A stretch of 64,000 nucleotides of DNA from GAS188 sp963713805 (lineage in GTDB: Bacteria > Pseudomonadota > Alphaproteobacteria > Rhizobiales > Beijerinckiaceae), in the NCBI GenBank assembly GCA_963713805.1, contig CAVQNF010000027.1:116896-180895 (forward strand), read 5' to 3'. The translations under genes were made by a program, and so were the position numbers. This document shows positions 18,519 to 27,024 of this stretch, in pieces; within the stretch, counting starts at the first letter, position 1; the number at the start of each line of letters is the position of its first letter. The notes beneath the pieces are model-generated. The model ran no database searches. It was not told where the DNA came from and saw nothing but the letters and a program-made list of their open reading frames with translations.

Positions 18519-19404
18519 AAGAGGCTGCCCCGGCTTCCTGCTCCGCTTCGCCCAATCCGCCCGCGAGGCACCAGAGGAGCGCGGCGAGCACGATCGAGCC
18601 ACCGATCATCGCCGACGTGCCGGGTTCCTCGCCGAAGGCAAGCCACACCCAGAGCGGCGCAGAACGGGACGTCGAGGAGGCCGATAAGGGCGGCCTCGCT
18701 CGAAGGGATCAGCCGCCCGCCGGTCAGGAACAAGAGATAGGCGAAGCCGGTGGTCGTCGCCCCGAAGACCGCGAGGATGAGCATTTCGCTCGAGCTCGGC
18801 AGTCCGCCGGGCACGAGCGGCCAGCAGAGAACGGCGCACAACGAGGGCGCCGAGCGCGTTCACGGGGGCCATCGCGAGGGATGGGTAGCGGCGCGCCATC
18901 ACCAGAAGCACGGCGAAGGCGAGCGTCATGAGAAAGGAGAGCGCGTTTCCCGCGAAGTCGCCGAGGCCGGGTCGTCGAACCGGCCATGATGCCGATTCCG
19001 ACGAGTGCCACGGCGCTCGCGATCAGGGTTCGGCGCTCGATCCTTTCACCCATCCAGAGGAACGCGACCGCGGCCGCGACGAAGGGAACCGTCGCGTAAA
19101 TGATCATCACATTGGCGACGGTCGTGAGCTTGAGAGCCGCCACATAGGAGATCATGGAAACGGCGGCGACGGGCGCGGCGGCAAGGCCGAGGCGACCGAT
19201 GTCGAGCATGGCCTTCGGTGTTCGGCGCCCCTTGTCGATGATGACGGCGACCACGAGCGAAAGGGCGCTGAACAGCGAGCGCCACGCCTGCATCGTCCAC
19301 AGATCGAGGTCGAGGAAGCGCACGAACAGCCCGCCCGTGCTCCAGACGAGGCTCGCCGTCGCGACGAGCGCTATCCCGCGAAGGCGTTGGCTTCCCTGTC
19401 TCAA
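18517..19404 (-). CDS. EamA/DMT-family drug-metabolite transporter (several frameshifts)
   Basis: A ten-helix inner-membrane exporter-type protein can be read across at least three frames. The N-terminus GIALVATASLVWSTGGLFV to VALVGIGIMAGS is followed after about 18985 by MTLAFAVLLVMARRYPSLAM, after about 18840 by MLILAVFGATTTGFAYLLF, and after about 18655 by WLAFGEEPGTSAMIGGSIV. Together they give the two EamA repeats of a normal 290-residue protein. Substrate unknown. It converges on the peroxiredoxin gene and diverges from dapB. Confidence 0.75.
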
Positions 19405-19558
19405 GCGCGTTCCGCATAAGCGCAGAAGGCGGCCCGCCTAAGGTCCCTATCACATCTGTGGCCGCGTGCTCCCGTGCGGCCCGAACCTGCGGGGGCTTCT
19501 TTCAATTCAGCGCGCCCTCGCTATGAGGCAGAGGGAAATCGACTGAAGAGAGCGTCAC

Positions 19559-20371
19559 ATGACGGATATGCGCCTCGTGGTGGTCGGCGCGGGGGGACGG
19601 ATGGGCGCGACGCTCATTCGCACCATCCGCGAAACCAAGGATTGCGTGCTCGCGGGTGCCGTCGAGCGCGAGGGCCATCCTCATCTCGGCAAGGACGCGG
19701 GCACGCTCGCCGGCGGGGAAGCCGCGGGCGTTCCGCTGACCTGCGACGCGCTCGCTGCCTTCGCCGAGGCGGACGGCGTGCTCGACTTCACGGCCCCCGC
19801 GGCGACGCTTGCTTTCGCGGCGCTCGCCGCCCAGGCGCGGCTCGTCCATGTGATCGGAACCACGGGCTTGAGCGAAGACGATCTGGGCAAGATCCGCGCG
19901 GCCGCGCGCCATGCGGTCATCGTGCAGTCCGGCAACATGAGCCTTGGCGTCAATCTGCTCGCCGGTCTGGTGAAGCAGGCGGCGGCGGCGCTCGGTCCCG
20001 AGTTCGACATCGAGGTCGTCGAGATGCACCATCGCCACAAGGTCGATGCGCCCTCCGGCACGGCGTTTCTCCTCGGCGAGGCGGCGGCTCAGGGGCGCGG
20101 CATCGAGCTTGCCGCCCACACGGCAAGCGGCCGCCACGGCCATACGGGTGCTCGTCGGGAGGGCGACATCGGCTTTGCCGCCCTGCGCGGGGGTTCGGTG
20201 ACGGGCGACCACAGCGTCGTCTTTGCCGGCCCGCGCGAACGGCTCACGCTTTCGCACCACGCCGAGGACCGAAGTCTCTTCGCCTCGGGCGCCGTGCGCG
20301 CGGCGCTCTGGGGCCGAGGCAAAAAGCCGGGCCTCTATTCCATGACGGACGTGCTCGGGCTATCGGGCTGA
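19559..20371 (+). CDS. dapB: 4-hydroxy-tetrahydrodipicolinate reductase
   Basis: DapB reduces the dihydrodipicolinate-level intermediate with NAD(P)H in lysine and diaminopimelate synthesis. The 270-residue protein has the dinucleotide-binding VVVGAGGRMGATLI, the DFTAPAATL segment, and the catalytic/substrate motif EMHHRHKVDAPSGTAF. The C-terminus ends at LYSMTDVLGLSG, as in full-length homologues. The frame is intact. gpmA follows 33 bp downstream on the same strand, an arrangement seen in other Hyphomicrobiales and consistent with one transcript. Confidence 0.95.
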   Translation: MTDMRLVVVGAGGRMGATLIRTIRETKDCVLAGAVEREGHPHLGKDAGTLAGGEAAGVPLTCDALAAFAEADGVLDFTAPAATLAFAALAAQARLVHVIGTTGLSEDDLGKIRAAARHAVIVQSGNMSLGVNLLAGLVKQAAAALGPEFDIEVVEMHHRHKVDAPSGTAFLLGEAAAQGRGIELAAHTASGRHGHTGARREGDIGFAALRGGSVTGDHSVVFAGPRERLTLSHHAEDRSLFASGAVRAALWGRGKKPGLYSMTDVLGLSG

Positions 20372-20403
20372 CCGAAGCCTTCTCGGATCGAAGGGGAGCC
20401 CTC

Positions 20404-21024
20404 ATGGACCGACTTCTCGTGCTCGTGCGCCACGGCCAGAGCGAGTGGAACCTCAAGAACCTGTTCACCGGCTGGAAGGACCCCGGCCTCACCGAGAAAG
20501 GCGTTCTCGAGGCCAAGGCGGCAGGCGCACAGTTGCGCAAGCTCGGCCTTTCCTTCGACGTCGCCTTCACCTCGGCGCTGTCACGCGCCCAGCACACCTT
20601 GACCTTGATGCTCGAGGAAATCGGCCAGCCGCAGCTCGAGACCTTCAAGGACGCGGCGCTGAACGAGCGCGACTATGGCGACCTCTGCGGCCTCAACAAG
20701 GACGATGCGAGGAAGCGCTGGGGCGAAAAGCAGGTCCATATCTGGCGCCGCTCCTACGATATCGCCCCGCCCGGCGGGGAAAGCCTCAAGGACACCGCGG
20801 CGCGCGTGCTTCCTTATTACCTCGAATACATCCTGCCGCGCGTGATGTCGGGGCGGCGCGTGCTCGTCTCCGCCCATGGCAACTCGCTGCGCGCGCTCGT
20901 GATGGTGCTCGATCACCTCGACACGAAGTCCATCCTTTCGCTCGAGATCGCGACCGGCGAGCCGCTCCTCTACCGCCTCGGCGAGGATACGCTGGTGCGC
21001 GAGAAGCAAGTGCTGAAGGGATGA
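20404..21024 (+). CDS. gpmA: 2,3-bisphosphoglycerate-dependent phosphoglycerate mutase
   Basis: GpmA interconverts 3- and 2-phosphoglycerate in glycolysis and gluconeogenesis. The 206-residue protein carries the phosphohistidine loop VRHGQSEWNLKNLFTGWKD, the acid residue in LNERDYGDLCG, and the second His in LVSAHGNSLRALVM. It is the shorter form usual in alphaproteobacteria. A longer open frame starts far upstream in the wrong frame of dapB; the ATG at 20404, after an AGGGGAGC ribosome-binding site, is the real start. Its stop overlaps the start of the next gene (ATGA). Confidence 0.95.
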   Translation: MDRLLVLVRHGQSEWNLKNLFTGWKDPGLTEKGVLEAKAAGAQLRKLGLSFDVAFTSALSRAQHTLTLMLEEIGQPQLETFKDAALNERDYGDLCGLNKDDARKRWGEKQVHIWRRSYDIAPPGGESLKDTAARVLPYYLEYILPRVMSGRRVLVSAHGNSLRALVMVLDHLDTKSILSLEIATGEPLLYRLGEDTLVREKQVLKG

Positions 21025-21324
21025 GCGACATGCGAATGCAAAGCCCCTCGCATCCCGGTGAAATCATTAGGGAGGATTGCCTCAAGCCCCTCGGCCTCAC
21101 CGTCACGGCGGCCGCGAAGGGCCTTGGCGTAACGCGCAAGACCTTATCCGATCTATTGAACGGGCATAGCGGTGTCTCGCCCGAGATGGCGATCAGGCTT
21201 GAAAAGGTGGGATGGAGCACGGCCGAGCACCTGGCTTCGCATGCAGATGACCCGGAACCTCTGGGAAGCCCGTCGGCATGCCAGCAAGATCAAGGTCAGG
21301 AAGTTTGAAGCGACAGCCGCCTGA
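21021..21324 (+). CDS. HigA-family antitoxin, solitary (frameshifted)
   Basis: This is an XRE-type helix-turn-helix protein of about 100 residues. The opening SPSHPGEIIREDCLKPLG and the helix-turn-helix LTVTAAAKGLGVTRKTLSDL are diagnostic of HigA/VapI antitoxins. The frame breaks near 21222; deleting one C from CACCTGG restores the family ending WLRMQMTRNLWEARRH and KIKVRKF. The usual partner is a RelE-like HigB toxin encoded upstream, but gpmA is there instead, overlapping this start by four bases. It may therefore be an orphan regulator, or translationally coupled to gpmA. Confidence 0.85.
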
Positions 21325-21363
21325 CCATCCTTGTCTTTTCCGCGTTCTGATGAAAGAAATCCG

Positions 21364-22394
21364 ATGAGCCTGAAATTCGGCGTCTTCGATCATATGGATC
21401 AGGGCGCGCTTTCCCTGCACCGCCAATATGAGGAGCGGCTGAAGCTCATCGAGGCTTATGATCGCGCGGGCTTTCACGCCTATCATCTCGCCGAGCATCA
21501 CGCGACGCCGCTCGGGATGGCGCCTTCGCCGAGCGTCTTTCTTGCCGCCGTCGCGCAAAGGACGAAGCGCCTGCGCTTCGGCGCGCTCGTGCACACGCTC
21601 TCGCTTTATCATCCGCTGCGGCTCGCCGAGGAAATCTGCATGCTCGATCAGATGAGCGGCGGGCGCCTCGAGCTCGGCATCGGCAAGGGCATCTCGCCCC
21701 ATGAGCTCGCCTATTACGGGGTCGCGCCCGAAAAGGCGCAAGGGCTCTATGTCGAGGCGAGCAGCGTGATCCTGAAGGCGCTCGCCGGAGGAACGCTCAG
21801 CTTCCAAGGGCGAGCATTTCCGCTTCGACGAGGTGCCGATCGAGATGGCGCCGGTGCAAAGGCCGCATCCGCCCCTTTGGTGCGGCACCTCGAATCCCGA
21901 AGGCACGGGCTGGTTCGCGCAACATCGCGTGAATTGCGTGACCAATGCGCCCGCGAAGCGCGCGCGCGCCATCACCGATCGTTATCGCGAGGAATGGGAG
22001 AAGCTCGGCCGAAAGCCTTCGGAGCTGCCCTTCATGGGCATGGCCCGCCATATCATCGTGGCCGAGACGGAAGACGAGGCGATGAAAGCCGGCAAGCCCG
22101 CTTATGAGAAATGGTTCAAAAGCTTCATGCTTCTCTGGAATCGTTACGGCACCAAGCCGCCGAACGTCGCTTTGCCCGAGGATTTCACCGATTTCGTGCG
22201 CGGCGGCTTTGCCTTCGTGGGCACGCCGGATGTGGTGCGCGAGCGCATGCTCGAGGAGATCGAGGCGGCCGGCATCAACTACATGCTCTGCCGCTTCGCC
22301 TTCGGCGACCTTCCCCATGAGGTCGTCGCGGCGCTCGGTCGAGCTCTTCGCGAGCGAGGTGATGGGGGAAGTGGTGACGAGACTCCCTGCCTGA
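21364..22394 (+). CDS. LLM class flavin-dependent oxidoreductase (two frameshifts)
   Basis: This luciferase-like monooxygenase of about 340 residues is expected to use FMNH2. The N-terminus MSLKFGVFDHMDQGALSLH and the barrel strand segments YHLAEHHATPLGMAPS and LGIGKGISPHELAYYGV are clear. One break near 21810 (CAAGGGCGAG where GGC is expected) moves the frame to VPIEMAPVQRPHPPLWCGTS. A second near 22335 leads to the ending VELFASEVMGEVVTRLPA. Substrate unknown. A hairpin typical of intergenic repeats follows the stop. Confidence 0.82.
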
Positions 22395-22422
22395 GCGAAC
22401 AGCGCGAGAGGGCAGCGCCCTT

Positions 22423-22443
22423 CCTTCTCCCTCTGGGAGAAGG
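22423..22443. repeat. Hairpin repeat after the LLM gene
   Basis: CCTTCTCCCTCTGGGAGAAGG is a 21-bp palindrome followed by further GC-rich inverted segments up to about 22560 (GCGGATCAGGGC and GCCCTCATCCGC). It matches the widespread Hyphomicrobiales intergenic element style and could also act as a transcription terminator, although no T-tract follows. Confidence 0.6.
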
Positions 22444-22578
22444 TGCCTGCCGCGAAGCGGTGGGCGGATCAGGGCTAATTTCGCGACCGTCGACGAACTT
22501 GGCGCTAGGCCAAGGCGTGAAAAGGGGGGCGAATGCTAAGCGCCCTCATCCGCCTCGCAAGAGCGAGAAATTACGAGA

Positions 22579-22661
22579 AATTACGGTGACAGTGCACTTA
22601 ATTCTCGGTGCTCCCTTCATCTTCGGTAGATGCTCGAATTAAGTGCACTGTCACCGTAATT
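22579..22661. repeat. Perfect 26-bp inverted repeat with 31-bp spacer
   Basis: The left arm at 22579-22604 contains GGTGACAGTGCACTTAATTC, and the right arm at 22636-22661 is its exact reverse complement. The spacer (22605-22635) is unrelated sequence. The AATTAC edge is repeated just outside both arms (near 22570 and 22675). This is the geometry of a REP/BIME-like or miniature transposable element. No transposase is nearby. Confidence 0.85.
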
Positions 22662-22915
22662 CGGAATTCTGCCCGTAATTCCTGAGCCTCGGCAGCGGCA
22701 CGGCGAGGTGGCGCCACTCCCGCGCGAAGAGCGCTGGCGAAGGGGTGCGATCTATTTCCCGCTTGCGGGCCGATCATGCTAATTAGCGCAAAGTTTTCAC
22801 AGCCTCGCTCAGCTTGCAACAAGTGCACATACGAATCCGCGAACGCCGCCGCGCCTTCGCGCCTAAAGCGGATCGCCGATGAGTTCGTCTTCCACCACCC
22901 AAGGCGCGAAGCTTC

Positions 22916-24412
22916 GTGCCACGCCGCTCGTCCCCCGCGTCCCGCCATTTACGCTTCGCGACCTCCCTGCTCGCGACGACCTCGGTCGCGGCGCTGCTTC
23001 TCGCGGCGCCGGCGAAGGCGGCAGACGATCACGAACCAGACCGTCGCCACCGTCACGAACCCCGCCGGCAAGGCGACCACCTCGATCGTGATCACCGGCT
23101 CGACCGTGACGGGCGCGGTGACCAACGCCGGGACGATCACCCCGGGGAAGGTGGTCAACGGCACGACGGCGGGACTCTTCGTGAGCAACGGCACGACGGT
23201 GGCACTCTTCGTGAACAACAGCACGATCGGCGGCGGAATCGCGAACTCAGGCACCATCACCACGATGGGCACCACGATGGGCGCTCAAGCTTCGCGAGCG
23301 TCACCACGACCAACCCGTTCTTCACGGCGAGCGTGTCGCCAGACGCAACGACGCCAAACGCGCTCGACGCGACCCTTACGTTGAACCAAACGGCTCTCGC
23401 GGCGAGCGCGCAGGACCTGACGCAAAGCCTGCGGCTCGGCCTCGACGCGCCGCAAGTGCTCGGCCAAGCGGTGCAGGACCGGCTCGTCGCGAGCGGCGGC
23501 GTGCTCGGTGAAGGTGCGGCGGGCAGCGCCGGGAGCGCGGGCGCGGCGAGCGCGACGCCCATCGGCCATCCCAATCTCTGGGTGCGCGGCGCCGATCAGT
23601 TCGGCAGCGCCTCGGGGACGGGGGCGGCGCCTGGCTACGACGTGAACCGCGCAGCGCCCTTGATCGCCGGCGTCGATTGGCGCTTCGATCACGGCATCGT
23701 CGCGGGTGCCGCCGCGACCTATGTGGCGTCGTCCGCGAGCTTCAAGGATGGCTCGCGCACGAATGTGAGCTCCTACCAGGGCGCGGCTTACGCCGGCTGG
23801 GCCGGCGGGCCTTGGTACGCGGCTCGGCAGCGCGGTCGCGAGCTTCAACGACTTCTCGACCTCGCGTTTGCTCACGCCCTTCGGCCTTCCGGGCGACGCG
23901 ACCTCCTCACCCTCGGGCCAAAGCTACGCCGGCCATGCCGAAGCCGGCTACCATTGGGGCCTGCCGGCCGCCGGCGTTAATGTGACCGTCACGCCTTACG
24001 CGGCGCTCGACTACGTGCATGCCCATATCGACGGCTTCACCGAGACGGGCGGCTTCGGCGCGCTTTCGGTGAATAGCGCGGACGGCGAATTCCTTCGCAG
24101 ACGACGCTCGGGGTGCGCCTGACCTCGCGCATCGCGATGGCGAATTACGGCACGCTCACGCCTGAGCTTCGTCTCGGCTGGAGCCACGAGTTCCTCGACG
24201 CCTCGCAAACGCTCCGCGCCTCGCTCGTCGGCGTGCCGGGAAGCTCCTTCTCCGCGACCGGCATCGCCTTCGGCCGCGACGCCGCGCTCGTGGGCGCGGG
24301 CTTAAGCATGGAGCTTTCGCCCGACGCCAAGGTCTTCGTCGATTACGACGGCAGGCTCGCCTCGCGCTTGCAGGAGCATTCGGTCTCGGGCGGCCTGCGC
24401 GTGCGGTTTTAA
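22916..24412 (+). CDS. Autotransporter outer-membrane beta-barrel protein (four frameshifts)
   Basis: A Sec signal peptide (FATSLLATTSVAALLLAAP, then AKA) opens the protein. After a break near 23020 comes a short passenger rich in Gly, Thr and Asn, with repeated units such as NGTTAGLFVSNGTTVALFV and GGGIANSGTI, typical of autotransporter helices. After about 23285 comes the linker and barrel: NLWVRGADQFGSASG, then AGVDWRFDHGIVAGAAATYV. Further breaks near 23830 and 24090 lead to the closing strands and a terminal Phe in GGLRVRF, the outer-membrane sorting signature. Total length is about 495 residues, mostly barrel. The passenger is very short, around 90 residues. Function unknown. Confidence 0.78.
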
Positions 24413-24440
24413 AGTAGAAGAAGCAGACGTGATAGCTTTG

Positions 24441-24602
24441 CCTCCCCCTGAGAAGGGGGAGGTCGGCCGCTGGCCGGCCTTGAGGGCAGGCAATCCCGAT
24501 GTGCGGCCGGGTGGGGGGTCAGGAGGGTGCTTGCGGGTATAATGATGAGACGGAGATGCGCTCAATCGATCCCCACCTCACCTCCCCTTTTCAAGGGGAG
24601 GA
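24441..24602. repeat. Pair of CCTCCCC hairpins
   Basis: CCTCCCCCTGAGAAGGGGGAGG at about 24441-24462 and CCTCCCCTTTTCAAGGGGAGG at about 24581-24602 are two related palindromes separated by a GC-rich segment that itself contains GCCGGCCGCTGGCCGGC-like symmetry. They bracket the beginning of the DUF559 frame. This is a common intergenic element style in Hyphomicrobiales. Confidence 0.65.
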
Positions 24603-24998
24603 TATTGAGAGGTTCGCGCCAAACGGAACTATCCTTGACGACGCGGTTCGATCGGACACGAGCCAAGGCAAGCAGGGCGCGCCGGCTCCGGCGCGCCATG
24701 ACGGACGCCGAGAAGAAGCTGTGGTGGCGCCTGCGCAACGATCAACTCGGCCTGTCGTTTCGACGTTAGCATCCAATCGGGGTCTAATGTCGTCGATTTT
24801 TTCGCGCCCTCGATCGGGCTCGTGATCGAGCTCGACGGCGGCCAGCATGGGATGGAACCCCATCTCGCTTTCGACGCCCGCAGGATCGAATTTCTCGAAG
24901 CTCGAGGGCTTCGCGTCATGCGGTTCTGGAACCATGAAGTGATGGCAATCTCGAGGGTCATTCTGGAAACGATCTGGCACGCGTGCCAATCGAGCTAA
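24527..24998 (+). CDS. DUF559 domain protein (endonuclease-like fold, frameshifted)
   Basis: The protein has the DUF559 hallmarks MTDAEKKLWWRLRNDQLG, then after a damaged stretch near 24765-24790 the conserved VVDFFAPSIGLVIELDGGQH, EFLEARGLRVMRFWNHEV and a C-terminal helix. The Asp/Glu/Gln residues of this core resemble a restriction-endonuclease-like (Vsr-type) active site, so nuclease activity is predicted from fold only. The true start is probably near 24640-24700, downstream of the hairpin, not at the first ATG. At least two indels lie in the break region, including an in-frame TAG. Confidence 0.72.
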
Positions 24999-24999
24999 C

Positions 25000-25060
25000 G
25001 TTCCACCATTCACTTTTTGCACTCTATTCGCTACTCGCTATTCGCTCACTCGCTACGGAA
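25000..25060. repeat. Heptamer-like simple repeat, locus 1
   Basis: A pyrimidine-rich tract containing CTATTCGCTACTCGCTATTCGCTCACTCGCTAC lies between the DUF559 stop and the alkB start. Its minus strand is rich in GAGTAGC / GAGTGAGC units. Related tracts lie at 39.6, 55.9-56.1 and 57.3 kb. Confidence 0.6.
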
Positions 25061-25069
25061 GCAGTGTTG

Positions 25070-25699
25070 ATGGCGCCGCAATCGATCGAAATCGCCCCGG
25101 GCGCCTTCTACTACCCCGGCTATCTCGACCGGGCCGCGCAAGAGGCGCTGCTCGCGGATATCCGCGCCGTCATCGCCGCGGCGCCGCTCTACCATCCGCG
25201 CATGCCGCGCTCCGGCAAGCCGCTTCTCGGTGCGCATGACGAATTGCGGGCCGCTCGGCTGGGTCTCGGACATCGACGGCTACCGCTACCAGGAAACCCA
25301 TCCCGAGACCGGCGCGCCCTGGCCCGACGATGCCCGAGGCGCTGATGGCCGCCTGGCGCGAGCTTTCCGGCTTTCGCCTTTCGTCCCGAGGCCTGCCTCG
25401 TCAACCATTACTGCGCACGGCACTCGCCTCGGCCTGCATCAGGACCGGGACGAGAAGGAGTTCGCCGCGCCCGTCGTCTCGCTCTCGCTCGGCGACACGG
25501 CGATCTTCCGGATCGGCGGCACGAAGCGCGCGGGGCGACACGCTCGGTCAAGCTCGCGAGCGGCGATGCGTTCGTCTTCGGCGGCCCGTCGCGGCTCGCC
25601 TTTCACGGCATCGACCGTTTGCTGCCCGGAACCTCGACACTCGTTCCAGAAGGCGGACGCTTCAATCTGACCATGCGACGGGTGACGCCCGCGAAGTGA
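25070..25699 (+). CDS. alkB: Alpha-ketoglutarate-dependent dioxygenase AlkB (several frameshifts)
   Basis: AlkB removes alkyl groups from damaged DNA bases by oxidative demethylation, using Fe(II) and 2-oxoglutarate. Reading across frames gives about 205 residues: IEIAPGAFYYPGYLD, then MTNCGPLGWVSDIDGYRYQ, the iron motif HxD in LGLHQDRDEKEFAAPVVSL, the distal His in RLAFHGIDRLLPGTS, and the 2-oxoglutarate-binding Arg pair in RFNLTMRRV. Breaks fall near 25245, 25325, 25390 and 25535. All active-site residues are present, so the enzyme is probably functional in the organism. Confidence 0.85.
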
Positions 25700-25823
25700 G
25701 CTCCGTGCCGCGGCGCGCATCGCTGCCGCGCCTTGTGAAGGGTTGTGCTTGCGCCCGGCATGGACAATATGTGCATAAGCCCATATCCGAGGCTTTCTTC
25801 GAGCAAACCGCGAGGAGGCCGCC

Positions 25824-26994
25824 ATGACCGCTTGCATCGTCGGCTGGGCACATACGCCCTTCGGCAAGCATGATGCCGAGACGGTGGAGAGCCTGATCAC
25901 GCGCGTCGCGCGCGAGGCGCTGGACGCATGCGGGCGTCGTCGGCGCGCGACATCGACCAGATCTATCTCGGTCATTTCAACGCCGGCTTCAGCCCGCAGG
26001 ATTTCACCGCCGCGCTGGTGCTGCAGGCCGATGAGAATTTCCGCTTCAAGCCGGCGACGCGGGTCGAGAACGCCTGCGCCACCGGCTCCGCCGCCGTGCA
26101 TCAGGCGTTGAACGCGATCGAGGCGAAGGCCGCGCGCCTCGTGCTCGTCGTCGGCGTCGAGCAGATGACGAAGACGCCCGCCGCGCAGATCGGCGAGAAC
26201 TTGCTGCGCGCCTCCTATTTGCCGGAGGATGGCCAGACGCCTGCCGGTTTCGCCGGCGTTTTCGGCAAGATCGCGGGCGCCTATTTCCAGCGCCACGGCG
26301 ACCAGTCCGATGCGCTCGCTCTGATCGCGGCCAAGAACCACAAGAACGGCGTCGACAATCCTTACGCGCAGATGCGCAAGGACCTCGGCTACGAGTTCTG
26401 CCGCAAGGAGAGCGAGAAGAACCCTTTCGTCGCCGGGCCCTTGAAGCGCACCGATTGCTCGCTCGTCTCGGACGGGGCGGCGGCCCTCGTCATCGCCGAT
26501 GTCGAGACGGCGCTGTCGATGCGCCGCGCGGTCGCCTTCCGGGCTCGCGCGCATGCGCAGGATTTCCTGCCGATGTCGAAGCGCGACATCCTCAAATTCG
26601 AAGGCTGCGCCACGGCGTGGCGACGCGCTCTCGGCGACGGCAGGCTCACGTCTCGAGGATCTCTCCTTCGTCGAGACGCATGATTGCTTCACCATCGCCG
26701 AGCTGATCGAATACGAGGCGATGGGGCTCGCGCCGGAAGGGCAGGGCGCTCGCGCCATCAAGGAAGGCTGGACGCAAAAGGACGGCAAGCTGCCCGGTCA
26801 ACGCGTCGGGCGGCCTCAAGGCCAAGGGCCACCCGGTCGGCGCGACCGGCGTCTCGATGCATGCCATCACCGCCATGCAGCTCACCGGGGAAGCCGGCGG
26901 CATGCAGGTGAAGGACGCGAGGCTCGGCGGCATCTTCAACATGGGCGGCGCCGCGGTCGCGAACTACGTGAGCGTGCTCGAGCGGATCAGGTAG
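25824..26994 (+). CDS. Thiolase family protein / acetyl-CoA acetyltransferase (three frameshifts)
   Basis: This thiolase of about 390 residues catalyses thiolytic cleavage or Claisen condensation of acyl-CoA. The N-terminus MTACIVGWAHTPFGKHD is followed, after GGC read as GGGC near 25930, by the nucleophile Cys in RVENACATGSAAVHQAL. Later segments are SLVSDGAAALVIADVE, ETHDCFTIAELIEYEAMGL, and the catalytic His in LKAKGHPVGATGVSMHAI. The closing Cys loop appears as GGIFNMGGAAVANYV, where Met-Gly-Gly replaces the usual CxGGG, as in the SCP2-type/acetyl-CoA acetyltransferase subgroup. Breaks lie near 25930, 26645 and 26800. Confidence 0.83.
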
Positions 26995-27024
26995 GCTTGC
27001 GAGCGCGAGGCCGGCTCGCGCAGG

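Noticed and set aside
19474..21024. A 516-codon plus-strand frame running into gpmA
   Set aside because: The first 300 codons overlap dapB in the wrong frame and are Arg-rich; only the last 206 codons encode phosphoglycerate mutase.
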